Source: Pelagibius sp048268885 (lineage in GTDB: Bacteria > Pseudomonadota > Alphaproteobacteria > Kiloniellales > Kiloniellaceae). From it: DNA of 64,000 nucleotides. Below the pieces are notes generated by a model, which worked only from the letters and a program-made list of their open reading frames with translations, was not told the DNA's origin and did no database searches. The stretch is from the NCBI GenBank assembly GCA_048268885.1, contig JBLWUP010000012.1:71019-135018 (forward strand), written 5' to 3'. Position numbers and translations under genes: made by a program. Shown piece by piece: positions 41,857 through 50,146 of the stretch; the stretch's first letter is position 1; each line of letters starts with the position of its first letter.

Positions 41857-42750
41857 TCAGTCTGGGCGTGAGGTGCCGTCGAAGAGGGCGCGTTCGCGGC
41901 GCAGCTTGTCGTACAGCAGGTCGAGCAGGACGCGGATGCGCGCGGTGCGCTGCAGGTCCGGGTGGGTGAGCAGCCACAACTCGGTGTCGAGGTCCGGCAG
42001 CGGCGGCGACACGCGCCGCAGCCGCGGATCGCTGTCGCCCAGGAAGCAGGGCAGGATCGCCTGGCCGAGCCCGGCGCGCACGGCGCTCGCCTGGTTCAGC
42101 AGGGAGTTGGAACGGTAGGCGATGACGCCCCGCCCGGCGTTGCTGTCCAGCCAGCGGGCCGCTGTCGGCGGACCGGCGCCTTCCTCCCAGGCGATCCAGC
42201 GCTGCTTCTGCCGTGAAGCGGCCGCAGGTTCCGCGGCGCCATAGACGGCGCTCGCTAGGTCGGCGACGCGCCGCCCGGTGAGCGTCTCCGGCGGCCGCCG
42301 CGTGGGCCTGAGGGCGATGTCCGCCTCGCGCCGCGTCAGGTTCAGCATGCGGTTGTCGACGATCAGTTCCACCGTGATGTCCGGATAGCTTTCGCGGAAG
42401 GCGGCCAGGGCCGGCATCACCATCACCTCGGCGATGTCGTCCGGTGCGGTGAGGCGCAGCAAGCCGGTGAGGCGCAGGTCCTGGCCGCTGAGCCGGCGCT
42501 CCAGCGCTTCCACCTCGGCCTCCACCCGCTCGGCGGTGCGCAGCAGGTCCTCGCCGGCGGCGGTGGTGACGTAGCTGCCGTCCTGGCGCTCGAAGAGGCG
42601 GGCGCCGAGCCGAGCCTCAATCGCGCCCAGGCGGCGGAACACGGTGGAGTGGTTGACCCGCAGGCGCCGGGCCGCCCCGGCCAGGGTGCCTTCGCGGGCG
42701 ATGGCCAGCAGGGTGCGCAGGTCGCCGGTGATATCGGGCGTGGGGCTCAT
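41857..42750 (-). CDS. LysR family transcriptional regulator (YhaJ-like context)
   Basis: About 297 aa. The N-terminal winged helix (residues 8-65) reads LRTLLAIAREGTLAGAARRLRVNHSTVFRRLGAIEARLGARLFER. The C-terminal effector domain spans about 90-290. It is divergent from a DoxX gene that precedes a glutathionyl-hydroquinone reductase. In E. coli the LysR protein YhaJ controls yqjF (a DoxX gene next to yqjG), so the module looks equivalent, and the effector may be a quinone or phenolic (inference). Three phased TTGC boxes lie just upstream of its start. The start MSPTPDITGD drops a non-conserved leader. Confidence 0.92.
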   Translation of the reverse strand: MSPTPDITGDLRTLLAIAREGTLAGAARRLRVNHSTVFRRLGAIEARLGARLFERQDGSYVTTAAGEDLLRTAERVEAEVEALERRLSGQDLRLTGLLRLTAPDDIAEVMVMPALAAFRESYPDITVELIVDNRMLNLTRREADIALRPTRRPPETLTGRRVADLASAVYGAAEPAAASRQKQRWIAWEEGAGPPTAARWLDSNAGRGVIAYRSNSLLNQASAVRAGLGQAILPCFLGDSDPRLRRVSPPLPDLDTELWLLTHPDLQRTARIRVLLDLLYDKLRRERALFDGTSRPD

Positions 42751-42763
42751 GGGCAGGCCTGAT

Positions 42764-42819
42764 TTGCATAAACGCAATAGAAGATTGCAATTCTGGCCAA
42801 TCGACTTGCGTAAGAGCAA
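42764..42819. promoter_or_regulatory. Three phased operator-like boxes between LysR gene and doxX
   Basis: TTGC starts at 42764, 42785 and 42806, that is at exact 21-bp steps (two helical turns). The outer two are matching interrupted palindromes, TTGCATAAACGCAA (42764-42777) and TTGCGTAAGAGCAA (42806-42819), both fitting TTGC-N6-GCAA. The middle one is the short palindrome TTGCAA. The array begins 14 nt upstream of the LysR ATG and ends 72 nt before the doxX ATG. LysR proteins typically bind such spaced sites as tetramers and bend the DNA. Confidence 0.7.
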
Positions 42820-42891
42820 GCCCTAACTCTCCCTGATCACAAGACGCCGTCCGCGATTCCGGCGGGCGTCGCGCGCTTACGGAGAAACATT

Positions 42892-43326
42892 ATGATCGAC
42901 AGCAAGACAGCCCCTTACGCCGCTCTCGTCCTGCGGGTCGCGCTCGGCGTCATGTTCCTGGCCCACAGCCTCTACCTGAAGGTTGTCGTCTTCACCCTGG
43001 CCGGCACCGTCGGCTTCTACGAATCGCTCGGCCTGCCGGGTATCTTCGCCTACCTGACCATCCTGGCCGAGGTCGCCGGCGGCGTCGCCTTCCTGCTCGG
43101 CATCCAGGTCCGCCTCGCCGCGCTCGGCGTGCTGCCGGTGCTGCTCGGCGCCCTCTGGGTCCACGCCGGCAACGGCTGGGTGTTCAGCGCCGAAGGCGGC
43201 GGCTGGGAGTATCCGGCCTTCCTGATCGTCGGCGTCGCGGTGCAGGCCCTGCTGGGCGCCGGCGCCTACGCGGTGAACGTCCCCCTCACGGCGGCACAGC
43301 GCGCGGCGCGCAGAGCGGTGGCCTGA
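42892..43326 (+). CDS. DoxX family membrane protein (YqjF-like)
   Basis: A 144-aa protein with four hydrophobic helices (ALVLRVALGVMFLAHSLYLKVVVF, FAYLTILAEVAGGVAFLLG, LAALGVLPVLLGALWVHAG, YPAFLIVGVAVQALLGAGAY). DoxX-type proteins are small inner-membrane proteins tied to quinone or thiol chemistry. Its neighbours (LysR upstream, hydroquinone reductase downstream) match E. coli yqjF-yqjG. A GGAG ribosome site is present. The leader between the operator array and the ATG contains a G+C-rich inverted repeat (about 42843-42872). Confidence 0.9.
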   Translation: MIDSKTAPYAALVLRVALGVMFLAHSLYLKVVVFTLAGTVGFYESLGLPGIFAYLTILAEVAGGVAFLLGIQVRLAALGVLPVLLGALWVHAGNGWVFSAEGGGWEYPAFLIVGVAVQALLGAGAYAVNVPLTAAQRAARRAVA

Positions 43327-43352
43327 ACACGTCCCAGCGCGGACAATCCTGG

Positions 43353-43411
43353 CCGCGTGCTGCCGCCTCCTGCTTCCCCCAAGCATCGGCAGCACGCGGT
43401 TTTTCCTTTTT
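43353..43411 (+). terminator. Strong intrinsic terminator between doxX and the reductase gene
   Basis: A perfect 13-bp stem, CCGCGTGCTGCCG (43353-43365) and CGGCAGCACGCGG (43387-43399), encloses a 21-nt loop and is followed directly by TTTTTCCTTTTT. It lies 26 nt after the doxX stop. The ribosome site of the reductase gene begins within a few nt of its T-run. Confidence 0.93.
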
Positions 43412-43426
43412 GGGAGGAACGAGAAC

Positions 43427-44386
43427 ATGAAAGCCCTGATCCACGGTGCCTGGCATTCCCCCGTCGAGGACCGCGCCGCCTATGACGCCGCCCGGGCCGC
43501 CCAGCCCGACGATCTTTTCCATCAGTGGGTCAATGCCGACCCGGCGGCGGCCTTTCCCGCCCAGGCCGGGCGCTATCACCTCTATGTCTCCTACGCCTGT
43601 CCCTTCGCCCACCGCACGATCCTCTACCGCGCGCTGCTCGGCCTGGAAGAGGTGCTGCCGATGTGGGTGGCGCACCCGCGTTGGAGCGGCCCCGACGGCT
43701 GGACCTTCACGCCGGATCCCCGCTTTCCCGAGGTGACGGAAGACGGCGCGAACGGCCTCGCCGCGCTGTGGCAGCTCTATCGCCAGGCGGCGCCGGACTT
43801 CACCGGCAAGGTGACGGTGCCGGTGCTGTGGGACAGCGTGACCGAATCCATCGTCAGCACCGAGTCCGCCGACGTCATGCGCATGCTGGACCTCGGCTTT
43901 GCGCGCCTGCGCCAAAACGATACGACGTTCTACCCGGCGCGCCTGCGTGACGACATCGACGCCCTGGGCGGTTTCATCCGCCGCAGGATCAACGGCGGCA
44001 TCTACAAGGCGGGCTTCGCCGCGGATCAGGAAAGTTTCGATGCTGCGGTAGCGGAGTTCTTCGCCGCTCTCGACCACCTGGAAGATCTGCTGGGCGACGG
44101 CCGGCCCTACCTGCTCGGCAGGTGCGCGACGGAGGCCGACTGGCTGCTGTTCCCGACGCTGGTGCGCCTGGACGCGGTCTACGCCGGCGCCCTGAAGGTG
44201 AACCTGAAACGCCTGTCGGACTACCCGAAGCTGGCGGCGCACACGCAGCGTCTCTACGACTGGCCCGGTGTCGCCGCGACGGTGAAGCTGAACCACGTGA
44301 AGCGCCACTACTACGACGACCTCGGCGTCACCAACCCCTCGCTGATCCCGCCGGGCCCGCACACGCCCTTCGAGACGGCGGCCTAG
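43427..44386 (+). CDS. Glutathionyl-hydroquinone reductase (YqjG/ECM4 family)
   Basis: A 319-aa Xi-class glutathione transferase. The nucleophile is Cys58 in SYACPFAHRTILYRALLGLE (CPWAHR in many members). The N-terminal thioredoxin fold is followed by an all-alpha domain with FIRRRINGGIYKAGFA and LLFPTLVRLDAVY, as in YqjG. It reduces glutathionyl-hydroquinones with GSH to release hydroquinone, protecting against quinone toxicity or feeding aromatic degradation. GGGAGGAAC gives a strong start. Because a strong terminator separates it from doxX, it needs read-through, antitermination or its own promoter. Confidence 0.93.
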   Translation: MKALIHGAWHSPVEDRAAYDAARAAQPDDLFHQWVNADPAAAFPAQAGRYHLYVSYACPFAHRTILYRALLGLEEVLPMWVAHPRWSGPDGWTFTPDPRFPEVTEDGANGLAALWQLYRQAAPDFTGKVTVPVLWDSVTESIVSTESADVMRMLDLGFARLRQNDTTFYPARLRDDIDALGGFIRRRINGGIYKAGFAADQESFDAAVAEFFAALDHLEDLLGDGRPYLLGRCATEADWLLFPTLVRLDAVYAGALKVNLKRLSDYPKLAAHTQRLYDWPGVAATVKLNHVKRHYYDDLGVTNPSLIPPGPHTPFETAA

Positions 44387-44405
44387 GGCGGACCGCGTTA
44401 CCTCG

Positions 44406-44515
44406 CCCTTCGAGACGCGGACCTCGCGGTCCGCTCCTCAGGGTGAGGTAACTCCATCCTGCAAATTGACCTCATGCTGAGGAGCGCGCGGTAGCGCGCG
44501 TCTCGAAGCATGGGG
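44406..44515. repeat. Paired palindromic repeat, family C
   Basis: The left copy (44406-44448) contains CCCTTCGAGACGCGG and CTCCTCAGGGTGAGG. The right copy (44470-44515) is its inverted form, CCTCATGCTGAGGAGCG ending CGTCTCGAAGCATGG. Each copy is a hairpin of its own (GACGCGGACC/CGGTCCGC type). The TTCGAGACGCG...CTCCTCAGxxTGAGG pattern is a familiar dispersed repeat of alphaproteobacterial genomes. It lies between the convergent reductase and lipoprotein genes. Confidence 0.85.
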
Positions 44516-44563
44516 TCAAATACTCGTTGGGGCCGCGGTTTCTCTTCCAGGCGGCGAAACCGC

Positions 44564-45049
44564 TTACCCGGGGCGACGCGCAGTCAGGGTGTAGACGCGC
44601 GGGTCCGGGTCGCTGTCGTCGGTCACCAGTCGATACCTGATCTCCAGTACTTCTGTGTTTTCCGGTATCGAATATTCAACGAGCGTAGGGTCTGACTGCT
44701 TGGGCAGCTTCCAGAAGAGCATCTGATTCGGGTGGATGTCGTAGATATAAGTGCCGCTTTGGACAGTGACCGTTGTCGTGTCTATTCCAACGAACAGAAC
44801 GAAGGACGGCTCGGCCGCAACCGGGCCGCCATCGGCCAGGATTTCGACGACATCTATCCCCAGCATTGGGTTGCGGAAGAGCGTGTCGCCCGCTTTTGTG
44901 GCAACCGGCAAAGGCAGAAACTGCTGGAAGGAATAGAATTCGGTTTCCGATGTGGAGAAATCGTCGACCGACGGACCGCCGCCGCCTGTGACCGTGCAAG
45001 CCGTCAGCAAGGCGGCCAGTGCGAACGCCGTGATCGTCAGAAGTTTCAA
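44564..45049 (-). CDS. Hypothetical lipoprotein, 161 aa
   Basis: The protein starts MKLLTITAFALAALLTAC, a lipoprotein signal with lipidated Cys18. The mature part is Gly/Ser-rich at first (TVTGGGGPSVDDFS) and then beta-rich with no known domain (TYIYDIHPNQMLFWKLPKQ, VLEIRYRLVTDDSD). The apparent start codon is TTG, since no ATG or GTG gives the same signal peptide. Its G+C content looks lower than that of neighbours, which may mean later acquisition. It lies between a family C repeat and ftsY. Confidence 0.65.
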   Translation of the reverse strand: MKLLTITAFALAALLTACTVTGGGGPSVDDFSTSETEFYSFQQFLPLPVATKAGDTLFRNPMLGIDVVEILADGGPVAAEPSFVLFVGIDTTTVTVQSGTYIYDIHPNQMLFWKLPKQSDPTLVEYSIPENTEVLEIRYRLVTDDSDPDPRVYTLTARRPG

Positions 45050-45133
45050 ATTCCGTGCCCCCGATGTTATCCACGCCGATGCGGCGCGTGCATTCTGCTC
45101 CAGGGGCGCGCGGTGTCAAAGACCGCGCATGGC

Positions 45134-46084
45134 TTACTTGTTCTGATCGAGGCCGACCAGGGCGCGGGCGAAATCGCGGGCGGTGAAGGGGCGAAAGTCC
45201 TCGGCGCCTTCGCCGACGCCGACCACGTGGACCGGCAGGCCGAACTTCTCGGCCAGGGCGACCAGCACGCCGCCGCGCGCCGAGCCGTCCAGCTTGGTGA
45301 CCACCAGGCCGGTGATGTCGACCAGCTCCTTGAAGGTGCCGATCTGGGTCAGCGCGTTCTGCCCGGTGGTGGCATCCAGCACCAGCACCACGTGGTGCGG
45401 CGCGTCGGGCTCGACCTTCTTGATGACGCGGGCGACCTTCTGCAGCTCGGCCATCAGCTCGGCCCTGTTGTGCAGGCGCCCGGCAGTGTCGATCAGCAGC
45501 AGGTCGTCGCCGGCGGTCTTGGCCTGCTCCACCGCCTCGAAGGCGAGGCCCGCGGCATCGGCGCCCTGCTTGCCGGCGACCACGGCGCAACCGGCCCGCT
45601 CGCCCCAGATCTTCAGCTGCTCGATGGCGGCGGCGCGGAAAGTGTCGCCGGCGGCGAGGCGCACCTTCAGGCCCTCGCGCACGTAGTGGGTCGCCAGCTT
45701 GCCGATGGTGGTGGTCTTGCCGGAGCCGTTCACGCCGACCACCAGCACTACGTTGGGCTTCTTCGCCGGATCGAGAGTCAGCGGCTGGGCCACGGGCTCC
45801 AGGATCCCGGCGATGTCCTCGGCCAGGGCCTCGCGCACTTCCTGCGGATCGACGTCCTTGTCGAAGCGGGTCTTGGCCAGGTTGGCGGTGAGCCGCGCCG
45901 ACGTGGTCACGCCCAGGTCGGCGGTGATCAGTAACTCCTCCAGCTCCTCCAGCGCCTGGTCATCCAGCTTGCGCTTGGTGAAGATGCCGCTGATGCCGTC
46001 GCCCAGCTTGTTCGACGAACGGCTGAGGCCGGCCTTCAGGCGCTGGAACCAGCCGCCCTTCTTTTCTTGTGTCGTATCGCTCAC
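45134..46084 (-). CDS. ftsY: Signal recognition particle receptor FtsY
   Basis: A 316-aa SRP GTPase that docks Ffh-ribosome complexes at the inner membrane. A short N-terminal amphipathic region (GGWFQRLKAGLSRSS) replaces the long acidic A domain of E. coli. The four-helix N domain is at about 40-105. The G domain has G1 GVNGSGKT at 117-124, DTFRAAAIEQL, DTAGR and TKLDGSARGG. The GTG start overlaps the mtaB stop (GTGA), the third gene of dapF-mtaB-ftsY. Its partner ffh is in the same window on the other strand. Confidence 0.97.
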   Translation of the reverse strand: MSDTTQEKKGGWFQRLKAGLSRSSNKLGDGISGIFTKRKLDDQALEELEELLITADLGVTTSARLTANLAKTRFDKDVDPQEVREALAEDIAGILEPVAQPLTLDPAKKPNVVLVVGVNGSGKTTTIGKLATHYVREGLKVRLAAGDTFRAAAIEQLKIWGERAGCAVVAGKQGADAAGLAFEAVEQAKTAGDDLLLIDTAGRLHNRAELMAELQKVARVIKKVEPDAPHHVVLVLDATTGQNALTQIGTFKELVDITGLVVTKLDGSARGGVLVALAEKFGLPVHVVGVGEGAEDFRPFTARDFARALVGLDQNK

Positions 46085-47373
46085 GCGGCCGGGGAGAGTT
46101 TGTGTTGCAGGGGGCCGGAAACAACGTCGCCGACGAGGTTGGCGCCGTCGCGTCCGGTGAGGGTGACGTCGACAACGCTGCCGATGTCACCGCTGTTCAG
46201 CAGGACCGGCGCGAAGGTCTCGCTGCGCCCGAGGAAGCGTCCGTCGGCTTCCTGCTTTTCGATGAGGACCGAAGCGGTCTTGCCGACCTGGGCCTCGAGG
46301 AAAGCTTCCAGCGCCGCGTTGCCGGCGGCGCGCAGGCGCGCCGCGCGTTCCTTGCGGAGCGCCATGGGAACCTGCGGCATCTTCGCCGCCGGCGTGCCCT
46401 TGCGCGCCGAATAGGGGAAGACGTGCAGGTAGGTCAGGCCGCAGTCCCCGACCAGCTTCAGGGAGTTCTCGAACATCTCTTCGGTCTCGGTCGGGAAGCC
46501 GGCGATGAGGTCGGCGCCGAAGACGATTTCGGGACGCAGGCGCTTGAGGTCTTCGCAAAGCGCGACGGCCTCGGCGCGCGAATGGCGGCGCTTCATGCGC
46601 TTCAGGATCATGTCGTCGCCGGCCTGCAATGAGAGATGCAGGTGCGGCATGAGGCGCGGCTCCTCGGCGATGAGGCGTCGCAGGTCGGGATCGACCTCGA
46701 TGGCGTCGATCGAGGAGAGGCGCAGGCGCTGCAGTTCCGGCACCTGGGCCAGCAGACGGCGCAGCATCTGGCCGAGCGCGGGTGTGCCCGGCAGGTCGCC
46801 GCCGTAGGAGGTGACGTCGACGCCGGTCAGCACGACTTCGGCGGTGCCCTGCTCGACGAGATTGCGCACCTGGCGCACCACCTCGCCCAGCGGCACCGAG
46901 CGGCTGTTGCCGCGCCCGTAGGGGATGATGCAGAAGGTGCAGCGGTGGTCGCAGCCCTGCTGCACCTGCACGAAGGCGCGGGTGCGCTCGGCGAAGCCGT
47001 CGATGAGCTGCGGCGCCGTCTCGGTGACGGCCATGATGTCGTTCACCGCGACGCGCGGCGCGTCCTCTTCCAGGAAGCTTTCGGCGCGCAGCTTCTCCTC
47101 GTTGCCCAGCACGCGGTCGACCTCGGCCATGGCGGCGAAGCCGTCGGGATCGATCTGCGCGGCGCAGCCGGTGACGATGATCTGCGCTTCGGGGTTCTCG
47201 CGCCGTGCCTTGCGGATCGCCTGGCGCGCCTGGCGCTCGGCCTCGCCGGTGACGGCGCAGGTGTTCACGATGATGGCGCCGTCCAGCCCCGCCGCTTCGG
47301 CGTGGCCGCGCATGACTTCGGACTCGTAGGCGTTGAGCCGGCAGCCGAAGGTAAGGATGCGGGGAGAAGTCAC
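46081..47373 (-). CDS. mtaB: tRNA t6A37 C2-methylthiotransferase MtaB
   Basis: A 430-aa radical SAM methylthiotransferase that converts t6A to ms2t6A at tRNA position 37. The UPF0004 domain supplies cluster cysteines Cys11, Cys39 and Cys70 (FGCRLN, NTCAV, TGCAAQ). The radical SAM motif is Cys141-x3-Cys145-x2-Cys148 (CDHRCTFCIIPYGRG). A C-terminal TRAM-like domain follows residue 370. The RPEIVFGADLIAGFPTET phrase fits MtaB rather than MiaB. The GTG start overlaps the dapF stop and its own stop overlaps the ftsY start, so all three are coupled. Confidence 0.95.
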   Translation of the reverse strand: MTSPRILTFGCRLNAYESEVMRGHAEAAGLDGAIIVNTCAVTGEAERQARQAIRKARRENPEAQIIVTGCAAQIDPDGFAAMAEVDRVLGNEEKLRAESFLEEDAPRVAVNDIMAVTETAPQLIDGFAERTRAFVQVQQGCDHRCTFCIIPYGRGNSRSVPLGEVVRQVRNLVEQGTAEVVLTGVDVTSYGGDLPGTPALGQMLRRLLAQVPELQRLRLSSIDAIEVDPDLRRLIAEEPRLMPHLHLSLQAGDDMILKRMKRRHSRAEAVALCEDLKRLRPEIVFGADLIAGFPTETEEMFENSLKLVGDCGLTYLHVFPYSARKGTPAAKMPQVPMALRKERAARLRAAGNAALEAFLEAQVGKTASVLIEKQEADGRFLGRSETFAPVLLNSGDIGSVVDVTLTGRDGANLVGDVVSGPLQHKLSPAA

Positions 47374-48203
47374 GACAGGAACTCCCCGTTCAGCTCGCCG
47401 TGAAAGGACGTGGCGACCGGGCCGGTCATCTCGACGTGACCGTTTTCCAGCCACTCGATGATCAGGCTGCCGCCGGTCAGCACGACCTCGACCTTGCGCC
47501 CGGTGAGGCCGCGGCGCGCGGCGGCCACGGCAGCCGCGCAGGCGCCGGTGCCGCAGGCCTGCGTTTCGCCGACGCCGCGTTCCCAGACGCGCAGGCGCAG
47601 CTTGTTCTCTCCGATCACTTCGGCGGCGCCGATATTGGCGCGCTCCGGGAACAGGGCGTGATGCTCCAGGGCCGGGCCGAGGTCCTCCAGCGGCAGGCCT
47701 TCGACGTTCTCGGTGAAGAAGACCGCGTGGGGGTTGCCCATGTTGACGCCCACCGGATCCTGCAGCGGGCCGTTCCCGATGCCGAGATGCAGGGTGTCGC
47801 GCTCTTCCGCCAGAGGGATGTCCTGCCAGCCGAGCCGCGCCTCGCCCATGTCAACGGTGACCCGCCCGGGCCCGGCGGCCTTGGCCTGCAGCAGGCCGGC
47901 GGAGGTCTCGATGGTCAGGGCCTCGCGCCCCAGCTCGCCCATGACCAGCGCGGCGACGCAGCGCGTGCCGTTGCCGCAGGCCCCGACCTCGCCGCCGTCG
48001 TGGTTGCGGATGCGCAGGAAGACGTCGGCGCTGCCGTTCGAGGGCGGCTCCAGGATCAGCAGCTGGTCGCAGCCCACGCCCCTGCGCCGGTCGGCGATGG
48101 CCTGGGCCAAGGCGTCCGTCAGCGGAAAGGGCTCGCGCCGGGCGTCCACGACCACGAAGTCGTTGCCCAGCCCGTGCATCTTGATGAAGGGGCGTGCGCT
48201 CAT
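47370..48203 (-). CDS. dapF: Diaminopimelate epimerase
   Basis: A 277-aa enzyme that interconverts LL- and meso-diaminopimelate for lysine and peptidoglycan synthesis. The two catalytic cysteines are Cys76 (EVGACGNGTRC) and Cys217 (TQACGTGACAAAV). FIKMHGLGNDFVVVDARR is the conserved N-terminus and NPHAVFF lies in the second domain. Length is normal. It heads the dapF-mtaB-ftsY operon. The opposite gene on its right is divergent (prephenate dehydrogenase-like), with 176 nt between the starts. Confidence 0.97.
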   Translation of the reverse strand: MSARPFIKMHGLGNDFVVVDARREPFPLTDALAQAIADRRRGVGCDQLLILEPPSNGSADVFLRIRNHDGGEVGACGNGTRCVAALVMGELGREALTIETSAGLLQAKAAGPGRVTVDMGEARLGWQDIPLAEERDTLHLGIGNGPLQDPVGVNMGNPHAVFFTENVEGLPLEDLGPALEHHALFPERANIGAAEVIGENKLRLRVWERGVGETQACGTGACAAAVAAARRGLTGRKVEVVLTGGSLIIEWLENGHVEMTGPVATSFHGELNGEFLS

Positions 48204-48379
48204 GGCGGGGTTATATGGCCGCTGGGCGGGAAAAGTCCAGGAAGTCCGCTGCGGGGGCAGGGCCGCCTGCCCGCCCGGTTCCGGCCCTTGAGCCGCCGGC
48301 CCGGCCCCTGTAAGGGAAGGGTCGGCCCGGCAATCCCCAGCCCCAGCCCGGGCCCCGGCAACCCAATCGACAGGCGATC

Positions 48380-49138
48380 ATGCCTCTTTCCCTCGGTCTC
48401 ATCGGCTACGGCCACTTCGGCGCCTTCCTGCACCGCCTGGCGCAGCGCTACCTGCCGGAGGCGACGCTGAAGATCCACTCGGCCCGGCGCCAGCCGGACG
48501 GCCGCCTGTTCTTCCCGCTGGAGGCCGTCGCCGCCTGCGATGCCGTGGTGCTGGCGGTGCCGATCAGCGCCTATGCGGCGACGCTGGAGCGCATCACGCC
48601 GCACCTGGGGGCGGAAACGGTGGTGGTCGACGTGGCGACGGTGAAGCAGCACACCATGGGGCTGTTGCAGGCCCTCCGCCCGGCGCGCCCTTTCCTGGCC
48701 ATGCACCCCATGTTCGGCCCGGAAAGCTATGACAAGCGCGGCGACACGGTCAGCGGCCTCAGGATCGTCATCACCGGCCACAGCCTGGGGCCGGACCGCT
48801 ACGCGGCGCTGCGCGCCAAGCTGGATGCCGTGGGCTTTTCCGTGGTCGAGAAGACCGCCGAGACCCACGACCGCGAACTGGCGGAGACCCTGTTCCTCAC
48901 ACACTATATCGGCCAGATCGTCGCGCAGGGGGGCTTCGAGCGCACCGAAATCGACACGGTCTCCTTCGGTTTCCTGATGGACGCCGTCGATTCCGTGCGC
49001 CACGACGGGCGCCTGTTCGAGGAGGTCTACCGCTTCAATCCCTTCTGCCGCGACGTGATCGAACGCTTCGACACCAGCGAGGGGCAGGTGCGTGACACCA
49101 TGCTGGACCTGCGCCCGGCCGCCCGCCGCCCCGCCTGA
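48380..49138 (+). CDS. Prephenate/arogenate dehydrogenase family protein
   Basis: A 252-aa protein. The Rossmann loop is GLIGYGHFGAFLHRL. AMHPMFGPESYDKRGD is the signature of the plant-type arogenate/prephenate dehydrogenase group. The C-terminal ACT domain found in many bacterial TyrA proteins is absent, so it is short and likely free of tyrosine feedback through that domain. It would oxidise arogenate or prephenate in tyrosine synthesis with NAD(P). Alternatively it could be a related dehydrogenase not on the tyrosine path. No other aromatic genes are adjacent. Confidence 0.85.
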   Translation: MPLSLGLIGYGHFGAFLHRLAQRYLPEATLKIHSARRQPDGRLFFPLEAVAACDAVVLAVPISAYAATLERITPHLGAETVVVDVATVKQHTMGLLQALRPARPFLAMHPMFGPESYDKRGDTVSGLRIVITGHSLGPDRYAALRAKLDAVGFSVVEKTAETHDRELAETLFLTHYIGQIVAQGGFERTEIDTVSFGFLMDAVDSVRHDGRLFEEVYRFNPFCRDVIERFDTSEGQVRDTMLDLRPAARRPA

Positions 49139-49264
49139 CCTCCGTCACCGCGGCGGCAGGGCCGCACAATCGCCTCAATCCCGCCCTCTTGGCTCACGTT
49201 TGTGGCGTCACCATGGCTTATCGCGCGCGGGCAGGGGGCCGGCGCGGCAACCATGGGGGAGATC

Positions 49265-50146
49265 ATGATCACCAAGCGTCTCGTTTCGCTGGCCTTTGCC
49301 GCCGGCCTCGCCGGTCTGCTGGCCGCCTGCGGCCACCAAGTGCAGACCACCTCGGGCAGCCGCTATCTGGAGGGCTACACTGGTGCCGGGTCAGCCTCCG
49401 GGTCGTCGGGAACTTCCAGCCCGGGCACGGCCCCGCGCCTCTACGCCGGCCCGGCCTGGGTGGTGGATGAAGAGGTCGCCGCCGCGGCCCGCGTCGAGCC
49501 GCAACTGCGCTTTCCCGCCCGCCTCGGCCTGGCGCGCATCGACCGCGGCGGCCTGGTGCCCGTGCCCGCCGCCGAGGCCGCGGCCTGGCAGGGCCTGGCC
49601 CAGCGCCTGGGCAGCGGCTACGGCGAGTTCGTGCCCATCTCGCCGCTGATCAGCGCCCTGGCCACGCCGGAGCAGCGGGTGGTTGTCGGGCACGACGGAA
49701 CCCGCACCTACCGCAGCGGCCTTGCGGAGACGGTGCGGCGCATCCGCCTCGGCGCGGCGCGCCAGCACGTCGATGCGGTGCTGATCTACGAGACCTTCGG
49801 CCGCTCGGAGGAGAGCAGCAACCCGCTGGCGGTCACCAAGCTGGCGCTCATCGGCTTCTTCCTGCCGACCGAGAACGTGGCGGCGGAGGGCTTCGCCCAG
49901 GCGGTGCTTGTCGACGTGCGCAACGGCTATACCTACGGCACGGCCTCGGCGGTTGCGGAGAAGCCGAGCCACCGCCTGACGACCGTCAGCGACAGCGGCG
50001 ACGCCCATGCCTCGGCGCGCCGCGAAGCTGAGGCCCACGCCGTCGCCGAGTTGGCTGGCGAGGTGGAGACCATGGTGCGCGACCTGCGCCTGACGCTCGC
50101 CGAACGACGGCAGGCCGGGCCGCGGCTGCAGCCGAACACGCAGTAG
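49265..50146 (+). CDS. Hypothetical lipoprotein, 293 aa
   Basis: The signal peptide MITKRLVSLAFAAGLAGLLAAC has lipidated Cys22. A Gly/Ser-rich linker (about 38-52) precedes a folded part with RIDRGGLVPVPAAEAAAWQGLAQRLG, RQHVDAVLIYETFG and FLPTENVAAEGFAQAVLVDVRNGYTYGTASA. The last of these resembles the pattern of alphaproteobacterial lipoproteins of unknown role that build a nucleotide-independent domain. I do not recognise a named family. GGGGGAG precedes the ATG. The C-terminal helix ends in an Arg/Gln-rich tail. Location should be the periplasmic side of a membrane. Confidence 0.75.
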   Translation: MITKRLVSLAFAAGLAGLLAACGHQVQTTSGSRYLEGYTGAGSASGSSGTSSPGTAPRLYAGPAWVVDEEVAAAARVEPQLRFPARLGLARIDRGGLVPVPAAEAAAWQGLAQRLGSGYGEFVPISPLISALATPEQRVVVGHDGTRTYRSGLAETVRRIRLGAARQHVDAVLIYETFGRSEESSNPLAVTKLALIGFFLPTENVAAEGFAQAVLVDVRNGYTYGTASAVAEKPSHRLTTVSDSGDAHASARREAEAHAVAELAGEVETMVRDLRLTLAERRQAGPRLQPNTQ

